NCBI GenBank assembly: GCA_026874595.1
Contig: CM049318.1
Location: forward strand, 19,146,241-19,210,240
DNA: 64,000 nt
Direction: 5' to 3'
From: Sipunculus nudus
Lineage: Eukaryota > Annelida > Sipuncula > Golfingiida > Sipunculidae
Shown here: positions 44,871 to 56,500 of the stretch, in pieces
Position numbering within the stretch: position 1 is the first letter of the stretch
Layout: every line of letters starts with the position of its first letter
Notes under the pieces: generated by a model
What the model saw: the letters and a program-made list of their open reading frames with translations, nothing else
Database searches by the model: none
What the model was told of the DNA's origin: nothing
Program-made: the position numbers and the translations under genes

Positions 44871-47800
44871 GTAACTGTTCACCGATACCACATTTAATGT
44901 TAAAGATAGAATCTTATTTGGTGCTTTCTTTAATATTTACTGGCATGCAATATATATATATATCCCATACATTTTTTACAACTGCCCCATACATGTACAC
45001 GCAGCCTGTTTAGATACATCGTTATACAGGTATGTTAGAGTATATATGGGCAACCGTATGCAAGACCAACAATTATCTAAAAATAATGTATGATTTTCAA
45101 TTTATCATAGGCCTGCATGAATTATAGGTTCCAGATGGGGTTACAATGAGTTGCAAAGGTAAATAACACGTGATGTTTCACTCAGAGTAGCGTTTAAGAT
45201 ATTATTATGTCAATGTTGTCATGTGAAAGTGGCATAAATATCTTTTTTTATTAACAACATACATTATGTATTTAACATATAACATGTCATCATATGATAT
45301 CACATGGACCCAAAGCTCACCTGTGAATTTTTCCCATATGATAATTTCAGAAAAAGCTAGAATTTGTTAGTTCGTGCAGGAAACTTTTTGATATCTTATA
45401 GTTGATTACCACTAGTAAAACCTGCATGAAATCTTAATAGAATATAGGAAGTAAAGGGATAATTTTTTTTCTATAATATTGAAAATTTTGCAAATTTGAG
45501 ATATACATGTCAATGTACATATACTGCATTAACTGCATGCTTTTCTGACCGAGTGAATGGGTTACTTGGTCAGGGAGGGTTGGGATTAGTTTCCTCTCTT
45601 TGCTGGTATACCTTAATGGTAAATAATTATGTATTACTTTTATGCATATTTACCAAATTGAGTTCTTAGTTTAATGGTGCTTGCCCAAATAATAAAAAGT
45701 AACTTGACCAAGACATTATTACTTAAATACATTCAAAGATATATTGGATATACAATCATATAACAGTTTACAAATAACCAAGGGAAACACTCTAAGCAAT
45801 AACATTAATCAGGGTTTGAGCATTTTACATTCCAGGGTTCTGATAGTGACAGTATCCATGGTAATGACATAACCTGACAAACAAGCATGGCCACAAATAC
45901 ATAGCTTCATTACCAGTTCTTGAACAGAGAGAGACTATAAAGTTAATTAATTATAAGTTTTGATTATCATATCTTAAAAAAAAACAGCTGTAACATGTAA
46001 ATAAATGAGTGAAGAACATGATTTGTTGATATGACCAATAAATGCGTTTGACACACTTTCAAGCTGTACTTTGTTAAGTGCACTAATGTGACTTGGTGAC
46101 ACAATATAATTCATATTGGCTGATGAAATATATGACACTTTATGTGCTAAACCATGACATATCAAGGTTCCTTTTGAACTTCTGTGACAGGTGAATAAGT
46201 TCATAATGGCACGTACCGTGACCCCATAAATGGTGAATATGAAGTAACTGAGGATAGGTAAGGGTTGGGTTAGCCACTACACAAGTGACTCCCAAGTTGT
46301 GTCTCCTCTGCCCATTATTTGGTTATATCCTGTAAAAACATGTACCAACAAGTTTTGGTCATAAAAGCATTCATAGGAACCACTTAAAGGGTCCATTCAG
46401 CTATCTGCATGACATTAATAAACTAAAGGTAATACCTTTGAGCTTTTATTAAAATAGGCCAGAAAACATGGATATCACCTCACACAGGCTGTTTTGTTTA
46501 TATCAACGTGTTTATAATTTGTGTGGGCCCGCCAAAATAATCAAAACAAATTAAATAAGGGAATCTGGCAGCATGTCAGATAACCAGGACTTTGCAAATG
46601 GTGTTTTGCAACAGATGACCTTTCTACCTCTGCATATATGCAACCTACCACCTTAGGTTACATGTTTTTCCTGTTTGTTAAAATTGGTGTGTTTACAAAC
46701 ATGTTGTTGATAAAAAAGTTCACACATCCTTCACAAAGGCCTTATAAGAACTTTTCAGAACCAAAATTACCCTTAGATCATTAATATTTACAAAAAGGAA
46801 ACCAGAAATCACATAAATTCTTTTTCAAATGGTAGGTGATTGGGCACCTTTAAGGACATAAAGTACACCTGTAGGCCGACACAGCATCCGATACTAGTAA
46901 CTAGTTAGTATGATGTTGAATGCAGTGATGGGCTGGTGATCGATTATGTATCATATAACCTAATTGGTTATGAAAAAAATATTAATATAGATTCATCATT
47001 AAATGAGCCCAATTCCTGGAGGAAAACATTTTCTCTGTATATTTTTTTCACTAAAAACATCAGGTTGTGTGATTTGTTCAAAAACTATTGGCACATCTAT
47101 GAGCACTGTCAAATTGACAGTGAAGTCACACACTGGGAAATCCCCTGTGACTAAAAATTCTAAATCTCAGTAAAAACACAGTATTTCTGCCACCGTCAGT
47201 CCCAAATTTCAGGAGAGAATGAAACAAACATGCATTACTAGATCTGAGTTGTTGATAAAATTCAGTCCATGATGTCACATGCATACCAGCCAATCTAATC
47301 CGGGCAAAGTCTGGGATATGGATGAAATGCTCCATTCAAACAAAAATGCACATGGAATAGGTTAACTTAACCTTTATACACAAGTTATGCAAGCAAACTA
47401 GAGAAAAGTCTGGATTTACAAAAAAAAAATGTTACCCCTTAGTTACTAGATAGATATTCAAGATATAGAATTATGACATAATTAGCTTGCACGTATCAGT
47501 TGAGATGATGTAGTAACAGTCTTTATATGGTCAGGAGGTTCACACTTCTAAACAACCAATTATTTCTGATTATCAGTTTGTAAAGGTCAACCGATTTTTA
47601 CTAATGACCAATCATGAAATTACAACTGATTCCCAACACCAGTCGAATCTATAAAAGATTAAGTTTAAAAATATCTGCATCCAATCTGCTTGATCTTAAG
47701 TCCGGGTCTGAGTCATTGAGGGTCAAGTCCAGCTTCTTTGAGTTTGATTCCTTTTGAACAAAGGTCCAAGTTAGAGTCCAGCAAAAAAAAAACTTAATTT

Positions 47801-48065
47801 AAAACACTTATAAAATTTATTCTAAAGTATGTGTTTTTTTTCTACTGGAATCAAGTGGATTCCTGGTGTCCTGACCTCAAGACTAAGTGCAAGGAGGAGT
47901 CCAGAACCCTTGTGTAAAAAATCACAGTCCAGTTCTCTGATAAGGTAGACTTTACTCCTGGCTAGAGTCCTTCCCTGAACTTGAGTCCTAGGTAATGGAA
48001 GTCATCTGTTATTTACTTATCACAGGACCACATCTTGCATTTTTTTAAAAGATGTGGCTGTTATA

Positions 48066-48490
48066 TAGGGCCAAAAGGAGTACTCGAGTACTCGAGTCCG
48101 GGTATGTCTTACCGAGTACTCAAGTCCAAAATTAGGACTCGAGTACTCGTGTATGTACATTCATATATGAATATTACTGCAAATTTACTAGCAGTCTCTG
48201 CCTATTTATTCATTATGGAAGTAATAATCATACTGTACAGTTTATTTCGAAGAGACTTACATTTATTAGTTATATGTTTTTGAATAAATGGATTTTTCCA
48301 CTCTGTTAAATTTAAGTATCTATATCGTTTGGATAAAGTCAAGCCGTCACAAATTCAAATTTATGTATGTTTTGATAAGCAGATGTCTGTTAAACTTTAC
48401 AGAGTTGCCATGGTTACAAGTACTCGAGTCCGGGTCGGGTAATGCCTATCGGGTACTCAAGTCCAAAATTATGTACCCGTTTCAGCCCTA
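48066..48490. mobile_element. 425-bp hAT-type MITE with an 8-bp target duplication
   Basis: The left end TAGGGCCAAAAGGAGTACTC and right end, inverted, TAGGGCTGAAACGGGTAC form the TIRs. A perfect 8-bp direct repeat CTGTTATA flanks the element (48,058-48,065 and 48,491-48,498), the hallmark of hAT insertion. GTACTCGAGT palindromes repeat inside both arms (48,078-48,150 and 48,419-48,470). The short ORFs inside are not genes. Confidence 0.9.
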
Positions 48491-48610
48491 CTGTTATATA
48501 GGTGTGTCTACAAAGAGGGGTTTCCTTTTATAGATATTAAAAGATTGACCTTCAAGGTATCATATGTTTTGCTTTATATTACCTTGTAACAGACCCTCTC
48601 CTTATAATAT

Positions 48611-48616
48611 GTAAAT

Positions 48617-48663
<47 letters not shown>

Positions 48664-48676
48664 TATATATATATAT
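48611..48676. repeat. (TA)n microsatellite
   Basis: TA tract with a few interruptions (AAATA, AGATA). Confidence 0.9.
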
Positions 48677-49455
48677 TAAGCAGTTATAGTACTGATTACT
48701 TGAGGTTTCTAAATATGTATACCTTTATATCATGAAGCACTTAAAATCATTTTTAATAATAGATATTAAAGCTAAAATGAATCAATATAGTTTGATGATA
48801 CTGATAAAGAACTTAAACTTTTTGCACTAATATTTCAAAAATGTCAGACTTCCTTAAGGAAGTAATGTTAGTACTTAATGAAGCATATACCCATGCACTG
48901 TGAGGTGCGTGATCAGCCAGCATTTGATCTGGATGTTTGACAAGTATATAATGGGGAGAGTCACCAGTGCGTGCCTCCTCCCCCCCTGAGTGTTTAATAT
49001 CATATTTATTTGGGCAGAATGGGGTTCACCTAGGGTATAGCTTGGTCCTATTGACTTTTAACTAGGTCAAGCAATCGGAACATAATGTGTTTAGTCATGT
49101 GAAGACTTGGATCACAGACCTTGTGTCTAGTGGAGAGCAAGAGACCTTCATGCCTGTAGGTTATGACAGGTATATTTACTTCCTTTTGTTAAGTTACAGT
49201 CAAAGTTAAGAAATTGTGTATTGTTTATTGTAATATATTAATTTTTCCTTTAAATTTTTATAGATGATTAACCAGGGGAGTTTAGGTGAGGATGGGGTTA
49301 CCATTTACAACAAGCAACTAATACCATAAAAAAGTTCTCTGATGTGGGGGGGGGGGAGGGCAGCTTTATAAAATGTATTGAGAAAAATAATACAAAAAGT
49401 AATTTATCTTTATCTGCCTCTCTGGTATAACTTTTTTAAAGACGATGTGCTCATT

Positions 49456-49456
<1 letters not shown>

Positions 49457-49505
<49 letters not shown>
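49457..49505. repeat. (TA)n microsatellite
   Basis: TA tract just left of a pogo-like end. Confidence 0.9.
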
Positions 49506-49511
<6 letters not shown>

Positions 49512-49854
49512 TATAGATAATATGTGTACAGTAAAGTGTCATTTATCCAAACACTGTTTATCAATAAGAATCATTCAAAGACCCAAAAATTTGATCATTT
49601 ATCCAAAATTAGAACAGTCGACAAAAATTCCAAACATTTGTACAGAAGATTTCAAGCAAATGTACAATGATCAGCAGGTAAAATAATGCAATATTTTTTT
49701 TCCAGTACCAAGTAAAAAGCAATAATTTCAATATATTTTACATGATACATTTATTAAATTGATGAAACGTCACAAAAATGTTGTTGTCAAGGTATATTTT
49801 GGACAACTTTATTAAGGCCTGTCTGTGTATATATATATAATACCAAATATTTCT

Positions 49855-50283
49855 TCTGTGGCTCAGGGGTAGAGTACAGGACTCAAAGCTGGAGAGCATG
49901 CATGAGATCGAATCTCAGCCAAGCTAAATTTAGGTGGTGAGGTTTTTCACGGTCAGCCGCTACGCAGGTTGAGTGCTCTGCAGGCTTTAAATGGGAAGGC
50001 CATGCCCAATGGCCTTGATTCATTCACAAACAAGTGCACCTTTTGGGGGTTCCTTGGTGGTATGACCCAGCAATGTGGACAATTATGCACCCAGGGCCCA
50101 CAGGTGCAGTAGTCATCGGGCCTGGTTGATGCCAGGATATAACATCACCTTAACCGAAACTGGAATAGAATTCTGTAGATGTATACATGTATAAATGTTG
50201 TTAAGTTAATTAGCATTAAAGAATGGATGCAGTTACCTCCACCAATAAATATATTAAAAAAATAAATAAATAAATAAAAAAAA
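49855..50283 (+). mobile_element. tRNA-derived SINE (plus strand)
   Basis: The head has an A box TGGCTCAGGGGTAGAGTACA (49,859-49,878) and a B box GAGATCGAATCTC (49,903-49,915) at tRNA-like spacing. A tRNA-unrelated body of about 270 bp follows (GCCATGCCCAATGGCC, ATGACCCAGCAATGTGG). The tail is A-rich with AAATA repeats (50,249-50,282). It is unlike the SINE at 34 kb in its body, so it is a different family. Confidence 0.75.
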
Positions 50284-51206
50284 TGTATGTGACATATCAA
50301 TGCATGTAATCATTGCTTTTGAACCTCTAAGATAAAGCCATGAGCAGTGAAGCTCTGGATAACAAGGTATGCAAATGTGACAGTATCATATCTAGTGGAA
50401 CTGTGGAAGTGTTACCATATTGTATGTATGAATAATTGATACCATTTTCCAGGGAGAGAGTGTGTCATTTGTTACCATGTTGTTGAGTGTTCTGTCATTT
50501 TGTCCAGAGCCAGATTCATGTGGGCTACATTTACACATCCTGTATGGTAATGTTTATTAATTAAAATATCTAAGAGATAATTGTTTCAATTAATGATTGT
50601 TAAAAATTCATTACACAGTTGTATAGCAGAATACTGATTCAGACTGTATTGATTAATTTAAATTAATAACATACTTACATATGTTGTTTGCATAAATTAT
50701 TTTAATTTATGATTATGAAAAATTCTTTGCACAGTAGTATAGTTGAATATTGATTTAGACCATATTAATTAATATAGATTATTAATCTATATATCCATAT
50801 GATATATACATAAATTATATAAATAAATTATATTTTTTAGGTTAAATTTACTTAAATATCTATAGATTATAATTTATAAATTACAAATACCATTTTAGTG
50901 CTTGTCTAGACCATACATTATAGAGGGATATATCATAAAATGGAATCAATTTCACACAAAAACACTAAGGGAACCAAAGGGAAATTTTTTTTTTCAGAGG
51001 AAGAAGTAACAGAACTGCATAAGGTGCTTAGATAATCAAAAACCCTTTACTTAAGGAGCTCATTAAAAAAACACCCACGTAAGATGGCTGTGAATAAACT
51101 AGGGTCTGGAAAGGGAATCTTGGCTCTTTAAGTACATCAGTGTTAACTCAACCTTTTATTCATGGCATAATGATGGATGATGGGATATTTTTTCTCTCTG
51201 TGCTAG

Positions 51207-51406
51207 GCTACGGATCAGTCAAAGTGTACCCTGGAAGTGATAAAAGCGTGTTTAGACAGCACATTGCCTGCGAGAGATCATAGCCTCCTCTGCCAATAAT
51301 CAAAGAGGATTACACGCTGAAAGGACGCCAGTGTCCATGCCAGTCTGATCCACGTATCATTAGTTCGCCAGACGCTGCCCCCTTGAGCTGAGGATCAATA
51401 GCCAAG
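51207..51406 (+). other. Probable second 5' UTR exon of the P4H-like gene
   Basis: Acceptor CTCTCTGTGCTAG and donor CCAAG|GTATATGT bound a 200-bp block that is less AT-rich than its flanks. It has stops in all three frames, so it would be non-coding. Assigned by position and splice sites only. Confidence 0.4.
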
Positions 51407-53057
51407 GTATATGTACTGGTACAACACACTGGACACTGTATCATAATATGTCTGTTGTTGGATTAAACAGATGGTAACTGAAGATAAAAGGTACACATAT
51501 TATGTATTTGAGACTTCTTATAAAACACAGATCAATTTATATTTTCACTTGACAATGATCAGTTTATATATAGATACATTATGAAGAAGATATATATATA
51601 TATATATATAATTTGTGTGATGGTACACATATTTCATGTATTTTTCTATGATTCTTGTAATTTACAAGGAACATTACAGTTTAACTATATATATAAAAGC
51701 CACATCCTTTCTATTGCCTTGATTTTTGCATTCTAACATCTTTCTCTGTTTGTATTTTTGTACTGAACCAACTACTTTAAAAAGGAATTGGTACCTTCAC
51801 CCTGATTTTGGCTGGACCAGAACTGGATCAGATCCTGGATTTTGACCACAGTCAAAACCCTGATCAGTATCTAGTCCAGCCCAAATCCTGATTCAGACTG
51901 TTAGTTGACAAAATGCTAAATAACGCCTTCAGCACATACGTCTAATTTAATTAAGGAAAAATTCACCTTTGTGGGCTTTCAATTGGTGAGTGATCTAGAT
52001 TGGGGTCTGGGCCTTGACATATATAATAAGTGGGATCATGTTTATACTATATAATAAGTAACAATTACATATATCAAAATATATACGGTACACATACATC
52101 TTTATCTTTCTCTCTATCCCGGTCTTTTGGTCTTATTGGCTGTGTCTATGCATCTCTATGTCTCTCTCTATAAATACATATATAATTAGTGTGATGTTTA
52201 TTTTATATGATAAGTAAAAAGTACATACACACACATGCATTAAAAAAGTATACACATATATACACCTTTATCTCTGTCTCTCTCCGTCACTCAGTCTGTT
52301 CTCCATCCATGAAATGCATATTATCTTATCACATGAGAATTTATTAACTTGAACACATATTATATCTCACACACAAAATTTGATGTACAGTCATGACCTT
52401 TTGTTTTACCTGAACTTTCTAATAGATCTGATTGTATTCCATATATCATTCATTATTTTCATATCAAAAGATCCAAAAGACTGCATAATTATCTGCATTA
52501 ACTGAAAGAACTTGATATTGCATTTAAAGAAGCATTTTCTAGTTGCATAATATCAGCTGTACCCATCACGTGCATGTTTTTTTTAACCTTATTTAGTTGA
52601 TATACTCTGGTAAACCTTGTATCTGAAATATAAGTCATGACACTTCACCCTGAATGCTAATTTCATAACCTGGTGTGGCAACAGGATAAGTGGCTTTACG
52701 TCGTCATTTTCAATGGCTATTTCATCATTTCTGTGTGTGTTTGAATGAGCTATGATGCAGCTGATCCCGAGGTGCTGCTGTGTGTGTAAACAACAGAATA
52801 CTTGCGGCCAACCCACAGACATACTACAACTGTACATTATTTGGCCCGGTGAGCACCTGGGGCCAAAAGAGATTGGGATTATCTCTTAGATCTCAAGCAT
52901 TTCATGACAGCTTTGTATGTTAGTAAATCTTTACCCAACCAGACTTATCTTCTTAATGTGCCATCACAGAGCTTTTAAATACAAAAGCCAATAAAAAAAT
53001 TATATATTTCATTTTAGTGCATGTCTTTTTAGCTGACTAAAATAAACATGTTTTCAG
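51407..53057 (+). other. Probable intron before the first coding exon
   Basis: AT-rich with small TA runs. 51,795-51,905 is a small self-complementary segment with word-like text (GGCTGGACCAGAACTGGATC; AGTCCAGCCCAAATCCTGAT) resembling the foldback arms at 36 kb. Confidence 0.45.
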
Positions 53058-53537
53058 GGTTGGATGCTGTATGACTTGAAGTGGAAAATAACCTCTGCAC
53101 ATGATGGCAAAACCATTTAATCGCAGGAAACGCACAAATGGTGACCATAGCAACAGCAGAGACATCAATGGCAACATCTCTATCAGGACAAAGCACAAAA
53201 AGACAGAAAGCAGCGGCTTTTTATCAACAAAGTCTGGGAAATGTGTAACTGCAGTGGTGCTGAGTTTAGTTTGTACTGGCGTGGTCTATCAAATGGGTTT
53301 TATAAGTGCAGGTGGTGTGTCTAAGGAGCAGGTAAAGAACTATACAGCACAAAGCAAAAAATCTTCAAAATCTCAAGGAGTGAATGGAAATGACTCGTTA
53401 AAACCTCAGGTACCTCGTGAGGCACAGATGTTCAAAGCCACTACTTCTAACAGTTTTGATGTAAAAAAGATCATCATAAATGGCAGACAGCTGGAACCAG
53501 TTGCCTTGACACACAGTATTGAAAACAGCACAGTCAG
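53058..53537 (+). CDS. P4H-like first coding exon: start codon, TM anchor, stem
   Basis: Acceptor TTTTCAG at 53,057. Tandem ATGs at 53,101 and 53,104 differ by one Met; the first is in the listed CDS. Encodes the basic tail, the TM segment (VTAVVLSLVCTGVVYQMGF) and the stem. Ends in phase 2 before GTCAGTG; reading through this donor gives the spurious SVFIQ end. Confidence 0.85.
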
Positions 53538-56500
53538 GTCAGTGTTTATACAGTAAAACCCTTCCTAAGGGCCACCTCAATTTAGTGACCACCTCAATTA
53601 TGATGACCACTTATTCATGGTCCCAGTTCTTTTTTGCTCTTTATATAAAGCCTCGCTTAGATGACTACCTCTAAAATGGGCCACTGCATTGAGGTCCCAG
53701 TGGCGGTCGTAATTTTGAGATTTTACTGTTACACAGTGTTTATAGTATGCCTCGGGAATTTTGTCTGATGTTTTTTATTCCAAAACTGTTTCAAGAACAT
53801 TTTTGACAAATAACTTCCAGACTCATATTTATATAGAAATAATTTCATATATATATATATGTCAGAGATGAGATTGAAATCCAGGCGGATTTTAAATTCG
53901 CCTAGACGAGATTGCGATTGTGATCTCGCCTAGGCGAGATTGCAATTGTGATCTCGGCTAGACAGATTTTAAACTCGCCTAGACAAGATCACAATCACAA
54001 TCTCGCCTAGGCGAGATTAAAATCCATCATGGAGCAGGCCATGATTTTAATCTCGCCTAGGCGAGTTTAAAATCTGTCTGGTGTTATCCAGGCGAGTTTA
54101 AAATCTGCCTGATATCACTTGGGCGAGTTTAAAATCTGCCTAGGCGAGATTAAAATAGTGATCTGATCTAATTTCCCAATAAATTATGCATTGTAATTGT
54201 CTTATGAAAGATGTTTTCAGTCAGATTTTCAATATTTTAACACTGAATGGTTACATATAGTTCACAAGTAATATATCTATTAATATTTACAGAATATTAT
54301 ATTATTAATTAAATAATTAACATTAATTTTGGAAATGGAATATTTTATATTATATATTTTTATTAATATGGTTATGTATAGTTCACAAGTAATATATATT
54401 TAATATTATTTACAGAATATTATAATATTTATGTAATAATTAACATTAATTTTTTTATTTTATATTTTTATTTATAAACTATGTAACAAGAAACTTACAT
54501 TGGTATTGTATATGGCATATTCAAATGATATATGATGTGGGCTGCTGCTGATTATTTACATGATAATTTTGTTGTCAATATTAATTTGAAGGGAAACTGG
54601 TATTAGTAATATTAGTAATGTAGTATTTTAAAAAGACAAAAGGAACATAGCTCATTTATTTTTTTCAATATAATTCAATGCATGTTCACATGAATAAATG
54701 ATCTATTACTCTATGAATCTAGAAATCATATTTTTTTTCTGATATGATATAATACTGTCCAAAAAAAGGCAGTTATCTTGTAACAGTCTACATAAATATT
54801 GAAGCTTCACAAAATGCCTCACAAAATCGGAAGAATATTATATACATTATAAGAAAAGACTAAATAAGACAAAGAAATATTCACTTGCATACATCTGTGT
54901 ATACACGTATCAACTTTTACCTTTTCTCATATGATGTTTAATTACCTAAAAAAAGTATGGTGTATCAAAGTCCATCATAAATACTGATACCCTGCATATT
55001 TTGTACCATAAGTGTACATGTTTTGACTGTTAAGTGTTGAATACCTGGGTGAAAAGAAACATTTGAACTAGATCAACCAACTAATTTGTTCTGTTTGTCC
55101 TGTAAAAATTATCAAATAGGATGATTGTTTATGTTAATGTGTAACTCATTAAATAGTGAAGTAATAGCTATCTAAACTAATCTATCTATCTGTCTATCTA
55201 TCTATTTATGATTGATTCAATATGCAAGTGGATGACTTTTTCCCCCAGATTTGCTCTTCATAATATCTCATAAGTGTGCTTCAATATACCTCTTGTTACT
55301 CTCTAATTGCCATATATTTAAATACAATTACAAATTATTTTTTTGTAAAAATTATTAGTGATATTTACAATCCTTAGGTTGTTAAGAAAACTGGAGAGAA
55401 AAAAAATAAAGATTAATTAATGTTTAGCAAATAATTGGCATGATAAGGATGCTGTAGACCACATGAAACACATCAAAGGTTCAAATAATAATCAAATATC
55501 TATTTCATAATTCTGTTTCCAAAATTAAGGTTAATTATCACATGAATAATTATTACATTACTTTAAAAAAGTTAATTATTATATTAATACTATAATATTC
55601 TGTAAATATTAATAAATATATTACCTTTTAACTATATATAACTATTCAGTGTTAAAATATTGAAAATCCGACTGAAAACATCTTTCATATGTCAATTACA
55701 ATGCTTAATATATTAGGAAATTAGATCAAATCACTATTTTAATCTCGCCTAGGCAGATTTTAAACTCGCCTAACTAATATCAGACAGATTTTAAACTCGC
55801 CTGGATGACACCAGACGGATTTTAAACTTGCCTAGGCGAGATTAAAATCCTGGCCTGCTCCATGATGGATTTTAATCTCGCCTAGGCGAGATTGCGATTG
55901 TGATCTCGTCTAGGCGAGTTTAAAATCTGTCTAGCCGAGATCACAATTGCAATCTCGCCTGGGCGAGATCACAATCGCAATCTCGTCTAGGCGAATTTAA
56001 AATCCGCCTGGATTTCAATCTCGGCTCTGACATTGGCTCTTGTTTTGCAGTTCTGAAAAAAAATACAAGCCTAATTTAGAAGTGTTCAAAATGGACAAAA
56101 TGTGCATATAATAGCTCACATAACACAGGTCACCATAGCCATAGCTTTACTAAATGGAACCTTCCAGGTGTCAATATAAAAGTTTCTCAGTCTAAATTAA
56201 GGCTTAGATTAACAACTTAATTGACAACTGGACAACTAGATGGATGATGGACAAAGGGTGATTGTTTAGCTCAGGTGACTTAGTCAACTTAGCAAAAATG
56301 TGAAGCCATAATTAAAATACAAAAAAATCTGTATTACAAGAAAGTTTTATACGGGGACAATTCAATCAAATTTTGTATTGGCTGCAGCAAGCAGATTGTA
56401 GTTAGAAAAGACACAGGGCTCAAAGCCAGGAGGTCATGATTTGAAGTCTCAGATGCGGAGAGATGAGATTTTAAACAGTTGGACCCAAGATCCCCCACAA

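Larger units (their letters stand above)
44871..51206 (+). other. Probable intron between the two 5' UTR exons
   Basis: AT-rich. It contains the hAT MITE, the tRNA-derived SINE and TA tracts listed separately, and a G10 run near 49,347. At 49,529-49,640 is a pogo-like end (CAGTAAAGTGTCATTTATCC). I see no coding exon. Confidence 0.45.

Noticed and set aside
44813-45013. ORF as the first coding exon of the P4H-like gene
   Set aside because: It crosses the donor at 44,870, has no family similarity, and its downstream part is TA-rich intron.
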